DNA of 64,000 nt from Liolophura sinensis (Eukaryota > Mollusca > Polyplacophora > Chitonida > Chitonidae): positions 27,811,764 through 27,875,763 of the forward strand of contig NC_088306.1 of NCBI RefSeq assembly GCF_032854445.1, in the 5' to 3' direction. The position numbers and the translations under genes were made by a program. Below, in pieces: positions 1 to 11,473 of this stretch. The first letter of the stretch is position 1, and each line of letters starts with the position of its first letter. The notes under the pieces are model-generated. The model saw only the letters and a program-made list of their open reading frames with translations. It searched no databases and was not told where the DNA came from.

Positions 1-333
1 AGCAAACTGATTTTGTAGGTTGTTTCTACCTACAGTACGATGTAGTTTTACATAACTTAAGACCAGACTATGAGGAAAACCAGGCTGAATTCATAACTGA
101 GTGCGAGTATAGAGGATGGGCTCTAAAAGACTGTGCGACTTGGAAAAATAAAGGCTAACGTAACATTGCTTTGGTTCTTGAATTAATTAAATATTAAAAA
201 AATTTATTGAAAGATGGATGATTTTTTTTTTCAATTTAAGCCAACGGAAAAAAGATAATTCAGGAAATACTGTATATTGGAACCCTTGGACTTGTTTGTA
301 CTGATTTACACGAACAGTACGACTGGCATAAAA

Positions 334-455
334 GGATAAGACGGCGACCAGTTTTATGGCGGGAGAAAATGCCCGGGGAAAGCCCACAAACATTCGCAAG
401 CTGTTGGCTGACCTTACTGCACATGACTGGAGAGGCAGTCAGGTTGAGCCAACAC
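334..455 (-). repeat. SINE family 1, internal fragment
   Basis: The stretch carries the minus-strand body of the tRNA-derived SINE that recurs across the window (the 'CGGCGACCAG..ATGGCGGGAG' and 'CCCGGGGAAAGCCCAC' blocks). The tRNA-like head and the AAATA tail are both missing, so it is an old truncated copy. Sequence 1-333 shows nothing recognisable. Confidence 0.6.
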
Positions 456-1165
456 AATCTGAAAATGGATTGAGTTTATCATACCTTTATTATGGAACAC
501 ATTGCTCACCCTGGGATGACTGTGAGATTTTGAGCTCTGCCAAAAGATTAGAGAAACAGTGATGTATGGTTAGATCTACATGTATATTTAGTGCAGCTAC
601 ACTTCAATAATGGCAGTTTTGTACAAGTACATCAGAACAGACATGAAAACTCAACGCATTTTGCGGAACAGAAGGATTGCTTAACTGGCAAACGCAAGAA
701 TTTATTTATTCAATTAAATGTTAAGTGCTGTACTCCAAAACTTCAACCAACTGGTAAAGTTAGTACAAGGAAAAACTAGGGGGTGCATCACTACGACTGT
801 GGAGGCATCTGGCATACTAGTCGTAGTAGTAACCAAAAAGACTTTATATTTCAACCAAAAAAGTGCATTTCTGGAGGCAAATAAATGCCACACATGAAAT
901 AACTTTTGGTGCTGAAACTTACATTTCAGCATTCCCAGTGGGATATCATCCCACCTTCCAAACAAGCCTCTGAACACCCGTCTAAAATCAATAAAACTCT
1001 CAGAATTTAGAACCATGGGCAACTTAGTCAGACACAAAAGTTAGGGTCCCTACTCAGTCAAAAGCCGAATGAATCAAAAGTCACAGACCTGAGCACTATA
1101 CTTGAGCTTAGTTCAGTGCATAACAGGCAACTGAATCTGTGCTTCCACAAGTGCCTACATGAACA
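456..1165. other. No gene seen
   Basis: AT-rich sequence. Its open frames (the longest is 107 codons on the minus strand, 714-1037) have no homology I recognise and no convincing splice borders, and frames of that length are expected by chance here. Confidence 0.5.
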
Positions 1166-1167
1166 AT

Positions 1168-1414
1168 GTTTATTTACTTATTTGCTTTGTGTTTTATGTG
1201 GTACTCAAGAAAATTTAGATTATAAGACGCAGCTAGCAACTTAGTGGATGGAAGGTGAGCAGAGACCAGGTGCTTGCAGGCCTTCTCACGTAACACTGGA
1301 TATGAAGCAAGCACGAGCGGGACAGGAGTCCACGGCGACCGTACTGGTAATAGGCTCCTTGGTCAACAGGCTGCACTAGCACCCTAACTGCTCAGCCATA
1401 TGCCCCCCCCCCCC
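1168..1414 (-). repeat. Diverged SINE family 1 relative ending in poly-C
   Basis: It begins with the reverse-complement AAATA tail and the 'GTGTTTTATGTGGTACTCAAG' block corresponding to the family tail GAGTACGGCGTAAAACAC, and ends near 1390 in a head-like 'AACTGCTCAGCCATATG'. The body is far from the consensus. A run of 12 C follows at 1403-1414. It is probably an old copy or a subfamily. Confidence 0.5.
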
Positions 1415-2544
1415 TCCGAAAGAACTCTGTGTTCATCTATTCTTTGTGCTTGGATGGGTGAATTATTTATGCTGCAATGGCCTCATACTGGCTAAAAAAT
1501 GCTAAAAAGAAAAATGGGTAGGTGTTTAACTACCCCCTCTATTACAGATAGCATTAAGTGTATGAAATATCAACATTATAAATGAAATGCTCTTCTACCA
1601 ATTTCCCCTTCCATACACTGTGCTGACCATACAATGAACTCAGCTGCTGTAACTCTTTAACCATATATGTTTGCAAGGTGTTTATTCAAACATATTCTGA
1701 CAGCATTATTCAGTGTAAACTGATAAAATTATACTTTTTGTGAAGTCCTGACATTCACCAATCCAACCAAAGTAGTCTCCAAAATAAAATTATAAACGTG
1801 CGTAAATTGCACTGAAAGTTGCTCTGTCATATGCAAAACAGTTGAGGAATCAGGGTACTTGACTTTGTTCCACTGATCATTCTGACAAACCGAGGGCATA
1901 CTTTCAATGTTTTTATTTTCCTCTTTCCGTACTCATTACAGTGTTCCGAGATAAATTCTGCTGAGTGTTAAGCAATAGTAACCTGTGAAACAGCCATGTG
2001 TGTCTTTCAGATTAGCTGGATCTCCGCAGTGCCTTTATCTTATACTCTCTGGCATTCAAATGATACATGAAATGCTTGCTCCATATTTCTTAATACAGAG
2101 TGCTTGATTGTCGCCCATCATAAAATACAAGAAAGCATCCCAGCTTTCTTCCTAGGGTGTAAAAATGGTTCTAAAATACAGTTTTCCCATGGTCCCAGGA
2201 GTCAGCCTGGAAATCAAGTAGTATGTAACAACAATGTGATGTCAACAGTGATAGCTGTCAAAACAACTTTGTTGAGGGGAGAGCACAAAGTTGGGGCTCT
2301 AAGCTGGTCCCTTATTCCCAGTATGTTCATTCACGACATTATTTCTGATTATTCTCAACCACCGACAGAAAATATGCATAAAATAGAAGGGCTATAGAGA
2401 AACATATGATATACTTCAAAAATGATTTCCTTTTCTGATTATTTGCTTTCTTCGTTTACCTAAAACCCATAATCTTTGTTTGATAGTGTCTTTTCATGTT
2501 TCCTTTCACATAAATGAATCCATCAATCATTCAGTAAGTCTTAC

Positions 2545-2663
2545 CTCAGCTACTTCATGCCTACAGATAACCTCAAACTGCTCACACAGAGCCAACATTT
2601 CAACTTTGACCTCCAGCTGGGTGATGCCATGAGACAGAAGTGGCTCGTGAAGTCGTATGTCCA
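2545..2663 (-). CDS. Internal exon of an unrecognised gene (gene A)
   Basis: This 119-nt minus-strand exon has strong borders: a pyrimidine-rich acceptor (TTTTCTGTTTCAG) just above 2663 and the donor GAG|GTAAGA just below 2545. Only one frame is open. It needs one base from the previous exon, ends in phase 0 and encodes about 40 residues reading DIRLHEPLLSHGITQLEVKV and then EMLALCEQFEVICRHEVAE. Codon use looks genuinely coding and the exon is GC-richer than its surroundings. I do not recognise the family. The entry phase equals the exit phase of the hydrophobic exon at 3522-3693, which would supply a G and make the junction codon valine, so the two may be consecutive. A possible terminal exon in the matching phase lies at 2090-2170 (acceptor TGTATTTTAG, 26 codons to TAA), but that is weak. 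Confidence 0.5.
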
Positions 2664-3521
2664 CTGAAACAGAAAATCAGCTGCTCAGCTGCTGAGTCAA
2701 TCATCAGCACACACTCTAGTCACATCACTAAAGTATAAGAGAAGAGAAAGGCTTTGAAATTCTTTCAAATGGAGCCACTTCTGACTAGAACTGCAGCACA
2801 GTCTTACCACAATACCTCCTGCAAGTTCTAGTCAGCAAATTCAGACTATATGTGATCCTGGACATGTTGGAACAGCCAAATACAACACGGCACCAGTTTT
2901 GTTATGCTGCATGTCTATGGCAAAACAAATACATGTAGCAATGGATCATTTTGACTTGGTGATCTGTAGTTCAATTACATCAAATGTAGTTACAACAATT
3001 TCTGACATTTACCTGCCCAGGTAAATAAATGTCAGAAATTATAGCAAATAGACATTTAATTGAACTAGGTGAAATATGCTTTGGCTTATGAATTGCCACT
3101 CCTTGCATGAGGCGTAGATTCCATAAGTACCGTACACAGGGGTGCCGAGTTTCGTCGTGATCCCTGCTGTCCTCCTCAAATATGTGCATTATGCAAAACA
3201 GCACTATAACCACGCACGGATCGGAATGCTTCCCCAACATTACAACAACAACACCAATGTCAAGAGGATGTAATTTGTAAACAAGTCGTATGTTCTGACA
3301 AAAATCCTAACACCCCAAACTCGTGCAAATGGTTAATTAAGTCTTGTGCAAACTGTGAAATATTTAGAAGCGATCAATGAACCACGGGCACTTTGTTTCA
3401 GAGCATTACCCTTGTATGTCGGGTCGTATCGCAGTGGCACTGCAAGCGGTGGAGTCGCTGTTGCCGCCATATTCGTCCGCTTGTTAATAGATGGCGCTGC
3501 TTATAACCTGTTGAAAATTAC

Positions 3522-3693
3522 CTCTGCCATCGCAAGTCGGGTCCGCGCATGAATATATATAGGCCTTGTGTACCAACCAAGGATAAGGCCAAAATAATCC
3601 CAGGAGAAATAACACGACATACAAAATCCCATAGAGCTTCATTTTGTCTGGATTCGAGAACAAGCTTTCCGGAGTTGGACCACCTTCATGCAC
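3522..3693 (-). CDS. Candidate first exon with signal or anchor segment (gene A)
   Basis: This is a minus-strand open frame from an ATG at 3693 to the donor AGAG|GTAATT at 3522, 57 codons plus one base. A second in-frame ATG after residue 17 would start a classic hydrophobic N-terminus (MKLYGILYVVLFLLGLFWPY), either an uncleaved type II anchor or a signal peptide. It is followed by a short segment with two cysteines (SCADPTCDGR). Which ATG is used cannot be decided from the sequence. The exit phase (one base) is what the exon at 2545-2663 requires. A TATA-like stretch (TATATATTATAA) lies about 90 bp upstream near 3776-3788. The function is unknown. The main doubt is that the donor is less than ideal and that no protein family is recognised. 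Confidence 0.38.
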
Positions 3694-4299
3694 CTTTAGC
3701 TTTCTAGCTTCTTTGCAAGTTAGTGTTAAATTTAGTTTCAGCTTAGGCCTGCTGGGTTTTCAAAATTTTACAAGCTTATAATATATAGCCTTTATCAAAA
3801 CAGTAAATATTACAGAAATTTCCAGGAAGATACGGTAAACAATATGAAACTCTATGGACCGTATATTTGGTCTTATTTCCAGTGGGCCTATAATATTCCC
3901 TCGGCTCAAGGATCTTTGACTTTTTAAGTCAATTACATATTCACGATTTATTTATTTAGATGTTAGTGTCGTGCAGATAACGATAGGGGCCTACACTGCA
4001 AAAGATTATATTGTACTCTACTGTCGGTATTAGCCATGTCGATCTTAGCCCACGGGCACACAATTAAATGAATATAATAATAACAGTGTACAACTTATAC
4101 ATATACTAAACATTCTCGTTCTTTGGTCAACGGTAATTAGAACTCTGGCATTATTCGAGATGTGTTGCTTCATCTCGGAACGACATGACAAAGTAAATAA
4201 ATAAATAAATGTATAAAACCCAAGGGAAATAGATTTCATGGGTGTAAAGGTCACGTAGGCCTAGTTCACAGTTTACTGAATAAAACAGATTGGTAGGCC

Positions 4300-4400
4300 T
4301 ACACTCCAAAAAATATAATCTGCCAATTTTAACAGAAAGGCAGAGTGTTGCTGAGTTCGCTCTGTTTTTTTTAACATAGCCTAATACTGCGCCATATTCA
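4300..4400. repeat. Short dispersed palindromic repeat fragment
   Basis: The stretch contains CCAATTTTAACAGAAAGGCAGAG and neighbouring poly-T. Similar 'TTTCTGYTAAAATTAACRGATT' cores recur at about 4650-4690, 5900-5940 and 44340-44390. The inverted AATTTTAAC/GTTAAAATT core suggests remnants of a small MITE-like element. Confidence 0.4.
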
Positions 4401-4438
4401 GTATAATATCCTGTTAGTGTAATACAATGTGCACCTTG

Positions 4439-4625
4439 AATTCATGGAATATGTGAGCTATATCAGAATAATTCATGGAATATGTGAGCTATATCAGAAT
4501 AATTCATGGAATATGTGAGCTATATCAGAATAATTCATGGAATATGTGTGCTATAGCAGATTAATTCATGGAATATGTGTGCTATGGCAGAATAATTCAT
4601 TAAATATGTGTGCTATAACAGAATA
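4439..4625. repeat. 31-bp tandem repeat, 6 copies
   Basis: Six head-to-tail copies of a 31-bp unit beginning AATTCATGGAATATGTG. The first three are nearly identical and the last three have diverged (GAGCTATATCAG becomes GTGCTATAACAG). The final unit runs directly into the duplicated segment described separately. Confidence 0.9.
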
Positions 4626-4817
4626 CTTTCTTGCAATATACACTCAAGCAACAAACTTTCTGCTAAATTAAACGGATTACCTTTCTGAGAGTATAGAGCA
4701 ATCTGCCCTTATGGTGTCACAACTCCATGGGATGAAATCTGTTCAATTTTCAAATCTCAATATGTCGTGAATCAGTCAATTCCATATACATGTACACATC
4801 CACGTGCTTTATTCGTG
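4602..4817 (+). repeat. Direct segmental repeat, left copy
   Basis: About 215 bp, from TATGTGTGCTATAACAG to ACGTGCTTTATTC, recurs at 5850-6065 in the same orientation with a handful of substitutions and small indels. The two copies enclose about 1 kb that includes an intact SINE. No LTR hallmarks such as terminal TG..CA or a primer-binding site are evident. Confidence 0.8.
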
Positions 4818-5148
4818 AATCCATTCCAGGTGTTAACTCTGGGGAATATCACGAAACTTAAGGACATGTCACATGCGTCGGAAGCAATTTAAAAGTGGTG
4901 CGGTCATCTGTCGACTATCTCAGCTCAAAAGGTGAGATTCCACGGCCGCCTAGGCCCCGGGAACTTTTGGATGCTACATGGATCCATTGTAGTTTTATGT
5001 TTCGGTACTTAAAGATCTGTAGTGCACATGTGTGTGCATGGGCTTTCATTTTGTTGGTCGCAATTAAATTGAATCCACTTCACTTTTGATTTTTTTTCTA
5101 GCTTTCTATTACCGGTATTTTGTTTTCGTACCGGGCTTACTACTTCCG

Positions 5149-5426
5149 GGGGGGGCTCTGTTGCTCAGTTGGTTAGCGCGCTAGCGGCAGCGTAATGACC
5201 CAGAAGCCTCTCACCAGTGCGGTCGCTGTGAGTTCAAGTCCACCTCATGCTGACTTCCTATCCGGCCGTAAGTGGGAAGGTGGTCTTGCAGCAACGTGCG
5301 GATGGTCGTGGGTTTCCACCGGGCCTCTCCCCCGGTTTCCTCCCATGATAATGCTGGCCGCCGTCGTATAAGTGAAATATTCTTGAGTACGGCGTAAAAC
5401 TCCAATCAAATAAAAAAAAATAAATG
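5149..5426 (+). mobile_element. Full-length SINE family 1 with 9-bp target duplication
   Basis: The copy has a tRNA-like head with an A-box-like TTGCTCAGTTGG and a B-box-like GAGTTCAAGTCC, the family body (GCGGATGGTCGTGGGTTTCC), the core tail TTGAGTACGGCGTAAAAC and an A-rich end. It is flanked by the exact direct repeat CTACTTCCG at 5140-5148 and 5427-5435, which marks a retroposition target-site duplication. It is non-coding, and the open frames over it are shadows. Confidence 0.92.
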
Positions 5427-5849
5427 CTACTTCCGACGCGACTGCATGTATAAAGCTGCCTACGGATGGAATGGGCTGTGGTCGACCTGGTGTGGTAAAG
5501 GTGGAAATCGGCCTCAATGCAAAACAGTGTGCACCTCGAAATGGAAGCTGACTACAGCCGTGAGGAACAGTTTTTAGTTCTGCTTTTCTCCTGTTTTCCT
5601 GTTCTATGGCAAGGATGTGACTTATAAAGCTTCAAGCATGCGCCGAAAACCATGTACAGACCGTAAAATCGAAGCTGGGATTAGTCAAACTAAATTATCC
5701 TTTTTGTGTTAGATACTGTGCAGATGGGAACATCACTGCACCCCAATTTTAAATTACTGAAAAATTCTTGAGCGCGCCCTTAAACACCAGGGAATTAAAC
5801 ATAGAGGCTAATGCATAACACATGGAACTTTCAGCCCTATAACTCCCCT

Positions 5850-6065
5850 TAAATATGTGTGCTATAACAGAATACTTTCTTACATTGTACACTCAAACAA
5901 CAGGCTTTCTGCTAAATTAAACGGATTACCTTTCTGAGAGTATAGAGGCAATCTGCCCTTATGGCGTGTCAACTCCATGGGATGAAATCTGTTCAATTTC
6001 AAATCTCAATATGTCGTGAATCAGTCAATTCTATATACATGTACACATCCACGTGCTTTATTCAC
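5850..6065 (+). repeat. Direct segmental repeat, right copy
   Basis: This is the partner of the 4602-4817 segment in the same orientation. Downstream, 6066-6364 is unique AT-rich sequence without a supported gene. Confidence 0.8.
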
Positions 6066-6364
6066 GATAATTACTTTTAATAGTATTGATAGATAATTCA
6101 CATAAGATTTCGGTATGCTAAACGTATAACCTTAAGTACCTTAACAAATTCTAATCCATGACAAAAATTAACACTTATTTAATGCAAAATGACTTAAGTC
6201 TTCACTCACGCAAAAGTACGTTTCCTAAGAACAAAAGTGCCAGCAAGATTCGAGCTATTTCTCAACGAGGGCTAGTGTCTCCACAGTGTCTTCGTAAGTT
6301 CATAGTTCTATGAAAGATTGCGATTCTCTGCCTTACCGTGTCAGGTCCTTTGTGGATTCCTCCG

Positions 6365-8009
6365 TTCTCAGTGTTACAATTGTGGGACTTTGGTGACAAT
6401 AAGCAATCCATGACGCTTGTGTTACCGTTCTCAGTGTTATCATCGTGGAACCTTGGTAACAATAAGCAATCCATGACGCTTGTATTACCGTTCTCAGTGT
6501 TACAATTGTGGGGACCTTGGTGACAATAAGCAATCATGACGCTTGTATTACCGGTCTCAGTTTTTGAAATCGTGGGTCATTGGTGACAATAAGCAATCCA
6601 TGAGGCTTGTATTTCCGTTCTCACTGTTACAATCCTGGGATCATGGGGACAATAAGCAATCCTTTACGCTTGTATTGCCGTTCTCACTGTTACAATCCTG
6701 GGATCGTCGTGACAATAGGCAATCCATGACGCTTATATTTCCGTTCTCAGTGTTATCATCGTGGGGACCTTGGTGACAATAAACAATCCATGACACTTGT
6801 ATTACCGCTCTCAGTGTTACAATCGTGAGAGCTTGGTGACAATAAGCAATCCATGACGCTCGCATTACCGCTCTCACTGTTACAATCGTCTGACCTTGGC
6901 GACAATAAACAATCCATGAGGCTTGTATTTCCGTTCTCACTGTTACAATCCTGGGATCATGGTGACAATAAGCAATCCTTTACGCTTGTATTACCGTTCT
7001 CACTGTTACAATCTTGGGATCATGGTGACAATAAGCAATCCTTTACGCTTGTATTACCGTTCTCACTGTTACAATCGTGGGATCGAAGTGACAATAGGCA
7101 ATCCATGACGCTTATATTACCGTTCTCAGTGTTACCATCGTGGGACCTTGGCGACCATAAGCAATCCATGACACTTGTATTACCGCTCTCAGGGTTACCA
7201 TCGTGGGAGTTTGGTGACAATAAGCAATCCATAACTCTCGCATTACCGTTCTCACTGTTAAAATGGTGAACCTAGGTGACAGTAAGCAATCTATGAGGCT
7301 TGTATTTCCGTTCTCACTGTTACAATCGTGGGACCTTGGTGACAATAAGCAATCCATGAGGCTTGTATTCCCGTTCTCAGTGTTACAATCGTGGGACCTT
7401 GGTGACAATAAGCAATCCATGACGCTTGTATTTCCGTTCTTACTGTTACAATCGTGGGACCTTGTTGACAATAAACAATCCATGAGGCTTGTATTTCCGT
7501 TCTTACTGTTACAATCGTGGGACCTTGTTGACAATAAACAATCCATGAGGCTTGTATTAGCATTCTCAGTGTTACAATCGGGGGACCTTGGTGACAATTA
7601 GCAATCCGTGAGGCTTGTATTACCGCTCTCAGTGTTACAATCGTGGGATCATGGTGACAATAAGCAATCCATGACGCTTGTATTAGCGTTCTCACTGTTA
7701 CAATCGTGGGACCTTGGTGACAACAAGCAATCCTGGACGCTTGTATTTCCATTCTCACTGTTACAATCGTGGGACCTTGGTGACAATAAACAATCCATGA
7801 GGCTTGTAGTAGCGCTCTCACTGTTACAATCGTGGGATCTTGGTGACAATAAGCAATCCGTGAGGCTTGTATTAGGGTTCTCACTGTTAAAATCGTGGGA
7901 CCTTGGTGACAATAAGCAATCCGTGAGGCTTGTATTTCCATTCTCACTGTTACAATTGTGGGACCTTGGTGACAGTAAGCAATCAATGAGGCTTGTATCA
8001 CCGTTCTCG
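6365..8009. repeat. 63-bp minisatellite, about 26 copies
   Basis: This is a continuous array with a 63-bp period. Each unit reads approximately TTCTCAGTGTTACAATCG, then TGGGACCTTGGTGACAAT, then AAGCAATCCATGACGCTTGT and ATTACCG. Because 63 is a multiple of three and the unit lacks stops in several frames, long open frames appear on both strands (up to 241 codons, minus strand). These follow from the period and are not evidence of genes. Substitutions and one or two 1-2 bp indels are scattered, and the frame shifts between sub-blocks. Confidence 0.95.
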
Positions 8010-8690
8010 AACGCAAACGTTCGTTGAAAACCTCTTGTCTTCCACCAGGGATTCGTCAAATATTGGAAAGTTCGTGAAGATCTTGGCAAACGTCGGTGGT
8101 TTACGACGGGCCCTCTGTTTACAGGTACATTCCCATTAAAAAAACCCGACCGTAATCGCATACCGTAAGTGAAAAATTCACACAAATGAAATACATTTAT
8201 GCCCAGATTGATGTTTCCGATTTCATGTGTTTTGTACAAATTTATTTAACTTTATCTTGATGACAACAAGTATACAAGGGATATTTTTATATGCTGGGAA
8301 TTTTTATTATGATGCTTAATTGACTTTGAATCACCGGACACACGATTTTGAGGCTTAGGCTCAGACAAGGAAGTTTTAAGATGCCCGCGACATTACCAAT
8401 GTCTTGGACAAAAGAGCTGACATACCGAACATGTATATTTACCTACACCCTTGTTACCTCCCCTGTTCTAACAACCGGATGTCGATCTGGGTCACGCCTA
8501 TCGACTACCTGCATGAAGCCCTTTATACAAGTGGTTTAATTCATCTTTTACATAAAAAGCTCGCTGCAGACCACGGAAGCACCGCCCTACATGCAAGTGA
8601 GGAAATCTTGACGTGAGTAATATACGTACACAATACCATTCAAGCAAATAAGCTAATACAGACTTTTGGGAGCCATGTTTGTGAATTTTA
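8010..8690. other. Unique sequence, no supported gene
   Basis: An open frame at about 8380-8611 on the plus strand ends at a good donor-like ACG|TGAGTAAT/AC|GTGAGT, but it has no credible upstream acceptor and no recognisable product. I do not call a gene. Confidence 0.45.
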
Positions 8691-8691
8691 G

Positions 8692-8873
8692 AATTATTTA
8701 TTTATTTATTTATTTGATTGGTGTTTTACGTCGTACTCAAGAATATTTCACTTATATATTGGCCGCCAGCATTACGGTTGGAGGAAACCGGGCATGTACA
8801 AGTTCAGGGAAACCCACGACCATCCGCAGGTTGCTGTCAGACCTTCCCGCTTACGGCCCGAGAGAAAGCCAAC
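8692..8873 (-). mobile_element. SINE family 1, head-truncated
   Basis: It shows the reverse-complement (ATTT)n tail, the core GGTGTTTTACGTCGTACTCAAG and the body to CTTACGGCCCGAGAGAAAGCC. It ends abruptly before the tRNA-like head, as expected for incomplete reverse transcription. Confidence 0.85.
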
Positions 8874-10437
8874 AAAATAGAATTATCTTACACTATAACA
8901 CTATAATTAGCACATAACTGCCAACATGTGAATTTAACAGCTTTTCACGGTTTTCTATAAAGAGATCCAACTGATCTAACGGGATGATAGGCGAACGTGA
9001 AAAAGTTTAACGCTAAGCGTCAGAAAAAGGTCACGACAATCTGTACAGACATTTAAAACAATATTTATCTATCAATAGTACACATTTTCAGTTTTTATCG
9101 TGAATATGTGGTAACAAGATATTGAATGTTTACACTTAAAAGAAAAGAAAACGAAAGAGCCTTACATAAGGTTAATAAAATAACTCAATTTTCTGCCAGT
9201 AGTGCTTGTTAATTGGGTATTTAATGGTTAAACATCAAAAGCTTGGAAGTTTCCTTTGGGCGACCATTTTACCAGATTACACACGCTATCGTTCTTATCT
9301 TTGCCCAGTAGCTTATTTAGGGCATTCCAGACACATTTTCGCATCCTGCAGCCAAACTCTTCATTTTTAGAGATTTTCACAGACCTTCAAATCCACAATT
9401 ATCAGGATGTACGTATGTATTTAGCTGAAAATGCACGTTAATCACAAGACAGAAGCAAACCATTAAGCACAATGACGTCATAATGAATATTCAAGAGGAG
9501 AAAAGGAGGCTTTATGGGGAAACATGTCGGGATTTTTATTTGCCTCGAATCGTTGGATTTCGTAGAAAATAACGATGTCTTAGACAGTTTCTCTCTTACG
9601 AAAACTTAAATGAATCTAAAAAATAGAATTCCATACAGTAATTGCATGGCTCTTTCATTTAAGGTATAGGTTGTATAAACATGTTTTCTTTTAATATGCA
9701 GAGGTTAGCTAAGAGTTTTTACGTGAATTAGAAGGGTATGCATGCAATGTTTCGTGAAAATACAACGGCTTTGGATTTTATCTGGTGCCTCATAATTTGA
9801 TTGCATGATTAAAGTATTACCTTTAGGGTTAAAAATATAGTTGTGCGTTTACAGCAACGTCAGTACACATTTTCCATTTAACGTTTTACTTGCATACATA
9901 CGCTTACTGCATGAATAAATGAATGTTTGCAATTTTTGTAAAATATTACATAGATGCCGCTGAAAATCCTGGTTATATAGATTCATTAACTGGAAGAGAA
10001 AAGATTATTAAAAACAAACACTTTACATATATAAAGGGAAATAAATTATACGTGCCGTTATAAACTGAAGTATTAAACTTCAGTCGTTAAGTTTCAGTTT
10101 TGATCTGGAATATCTACAGGAAGATCGTGCTTTCAGCGTGCAAAATAAAGACATAGATGACACGCATCGTACTCCATGTTTTCATTCTTCATGCAAAAAT
10201 TCTAAACTATTTTGAATTGCTACCAGACAAGTTTACATATTTAAGGGGAAAAAAAGAAGACCAACGCCCGTAATCTATCTTTTTTTAATTTCTTACTTTG
10301 TATTGAATCTTAATAGGGCATGTTGGAGTCTAACATACAGTTTTGCAGTTTCAACTGTTCATATTAACAAATGCCGCAGTCATGGGACGACTTCAATGCT
10401 TGGAAGTCTGGGGAGTATGACATTTTATTTCAGAAAA
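8874..10437. other. AT-rich intergenic stretch, no gene seen
   Basis: No coding exon or repeat is recognised. A palindromic cAMP-response-type octamer TGACGTCA lies at 9473-9480, and its significance alone is low. Confidence 0.5.
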
Positions 10438-10606
10438 GTGTTGTTAACTTTCGCTCTTACTTCTCAGCTCGCCCGCACATGCAACATTCCTTGTATATTC
10501 CGTTCACGTGTCGTGAATACGGGGCTGGTGTACCATTACCGTACGGAATATACCAGAAATGTTGCATGTGCGGGGCGAGCTGAGAGGTAAGAGCCAAAGT
10601 TGACAC
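10438..10606. repeat. Foldback element with about 65-bp inverted arms
   Basis: The left arm 10438-10503 and right arm 10543-10606 are near-perfect reverse complements. Examples are CTCAGCTCGCCCGCACATGC opposite GCATGTGCGGGGCGAGCTGA, and ACGGAATATA at the loop edge. One 3-nt indel lies near the outer end. The loop is about 39 nt and contains TCACGTGTCGTGA, itself a small palindrome. It is typical of a MITE or foldback element, or of a long RNA hairpin. Confidence 0.88.
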
Positions 10607-10712
10607 CAGTTTTGGACCGCAGCCATTGTTTAGAAAGGACTTGTGGGACATGTCGTGAATCAGTGTTTGGTTTGGTTGCCCCTGTGGCTATGATACTCCG
10701 CCAGCCTAGTAT

Positions 10713-10858
10713 TTTTTAATTATTTATTTCACTGGTGTTTTACGCCGTACTCAAGAATATTTCACTTATACGACGACGGCCAACATCATGGCGGGAGGAA
10801 AGTGGGCAGAGCCCGGTGGAAACCCACGACCATCCGCAGGTTGCTGCAGAACCAGCAC
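10713..10858 (-). mobile_element. SINE family 1, head-truncated
   Basis: The tail, the core (GTGTTTTACGCCGTACTCAAG) and the body to CATCCGCAGGTTGCTGCAGA are present on the minus strand, and the tRNA-like head is absent. The sequence from 10859 to 11329 has no supported gene. Confidence 0.85.
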
Positions 10859-11329
10859 AGTGTAGTTGAAGTAGCCACATGGGGCTATGTGAAGTCATAT
10901 ACACATGTGCATGTAAATATACTGTGCATGGGTATACGTCCGCGTACAGGAACGCCCACAGCACTGTCTGTTCACTTATACATTGCATAGTTCGCTTTAT
11001 TTATACTGACTGGCGAACACAATTCCGCCTTCCGGGAACTGGGTAGATTTGTTGTGGATTTCTTTCCTTCTTGCTTTTCGTTTTGGTTATCTCCGTTACT
11101 TCACACACCGTTAGACGTCAACAAGGGCTGCTCTGCACTTGAGCGACGGTCGCTGTTTACGTGGATTAAGCCAATTGTAGCGCTACCTTTGTATCTTTCG
11201 GATTCATCTTTCATTATGGCTTTCTGTGGAGAAAAAATGTCCGTCATCATTATAAACTTTCATGTTTGCACATTTCAAGAAACTATCCGAAACTGCATGT
11301 CAGTTGGTTCGTAACACGGAGCCAATGAT

Positions 11330-11473
11330 TTATATATTTATTTATTCATTTATTTGATTGGTTTTTTACGCCGTACTTGGCAACATTTTACGTATACAAC
11401 GGCTGCCAGCATTGTGGTGGGAGGTAACTTGACAGAATTTGGCAAAACCCAGGACCATCCACAGGCTACTAGA
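11330..11473 (-). mobile_element. SINE family 1, truncated and diverged
   Basis: The tail and core are GGTTTTTTACGCCGTACTTGG, with the body to ACCATCCACAGGCTACTAG. It abuts the dispersed repeat R2 that starts at about 11471. Confidence 0.8.

Noticed and set aside
2090-2170. Possible terminal exon of gene A (minus strand, 26 codons to TAA)
   Set aside because: The phase and a fair acceptor fit, but the segment is short and not convincingly coding, so it is mentioned only under the internal exon.
5160-5240. tRNA gene suggested by A- and B-box-like sequence
   Set aside because: The same head occurs many times fused to a constant body and an AAATA tail, so it is a tRNA-derived SINE. No clover-leaf with an acceptor stem is formed.
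7291-8016. 241-codon open frame on the minus strand (and others up to 161 codons)
   Set aside because: It lies wholly inside the 63-bp minisatellite. Period divisible by three plus a stop-free unit explains it, and competing frames are open on both strands.
8380-8611. Open frame ending at a donor-like GTGAGT
   Set aside because: There is no credible acceptor or start (an in-frame TAA lies just upstream) and no recognisable product.
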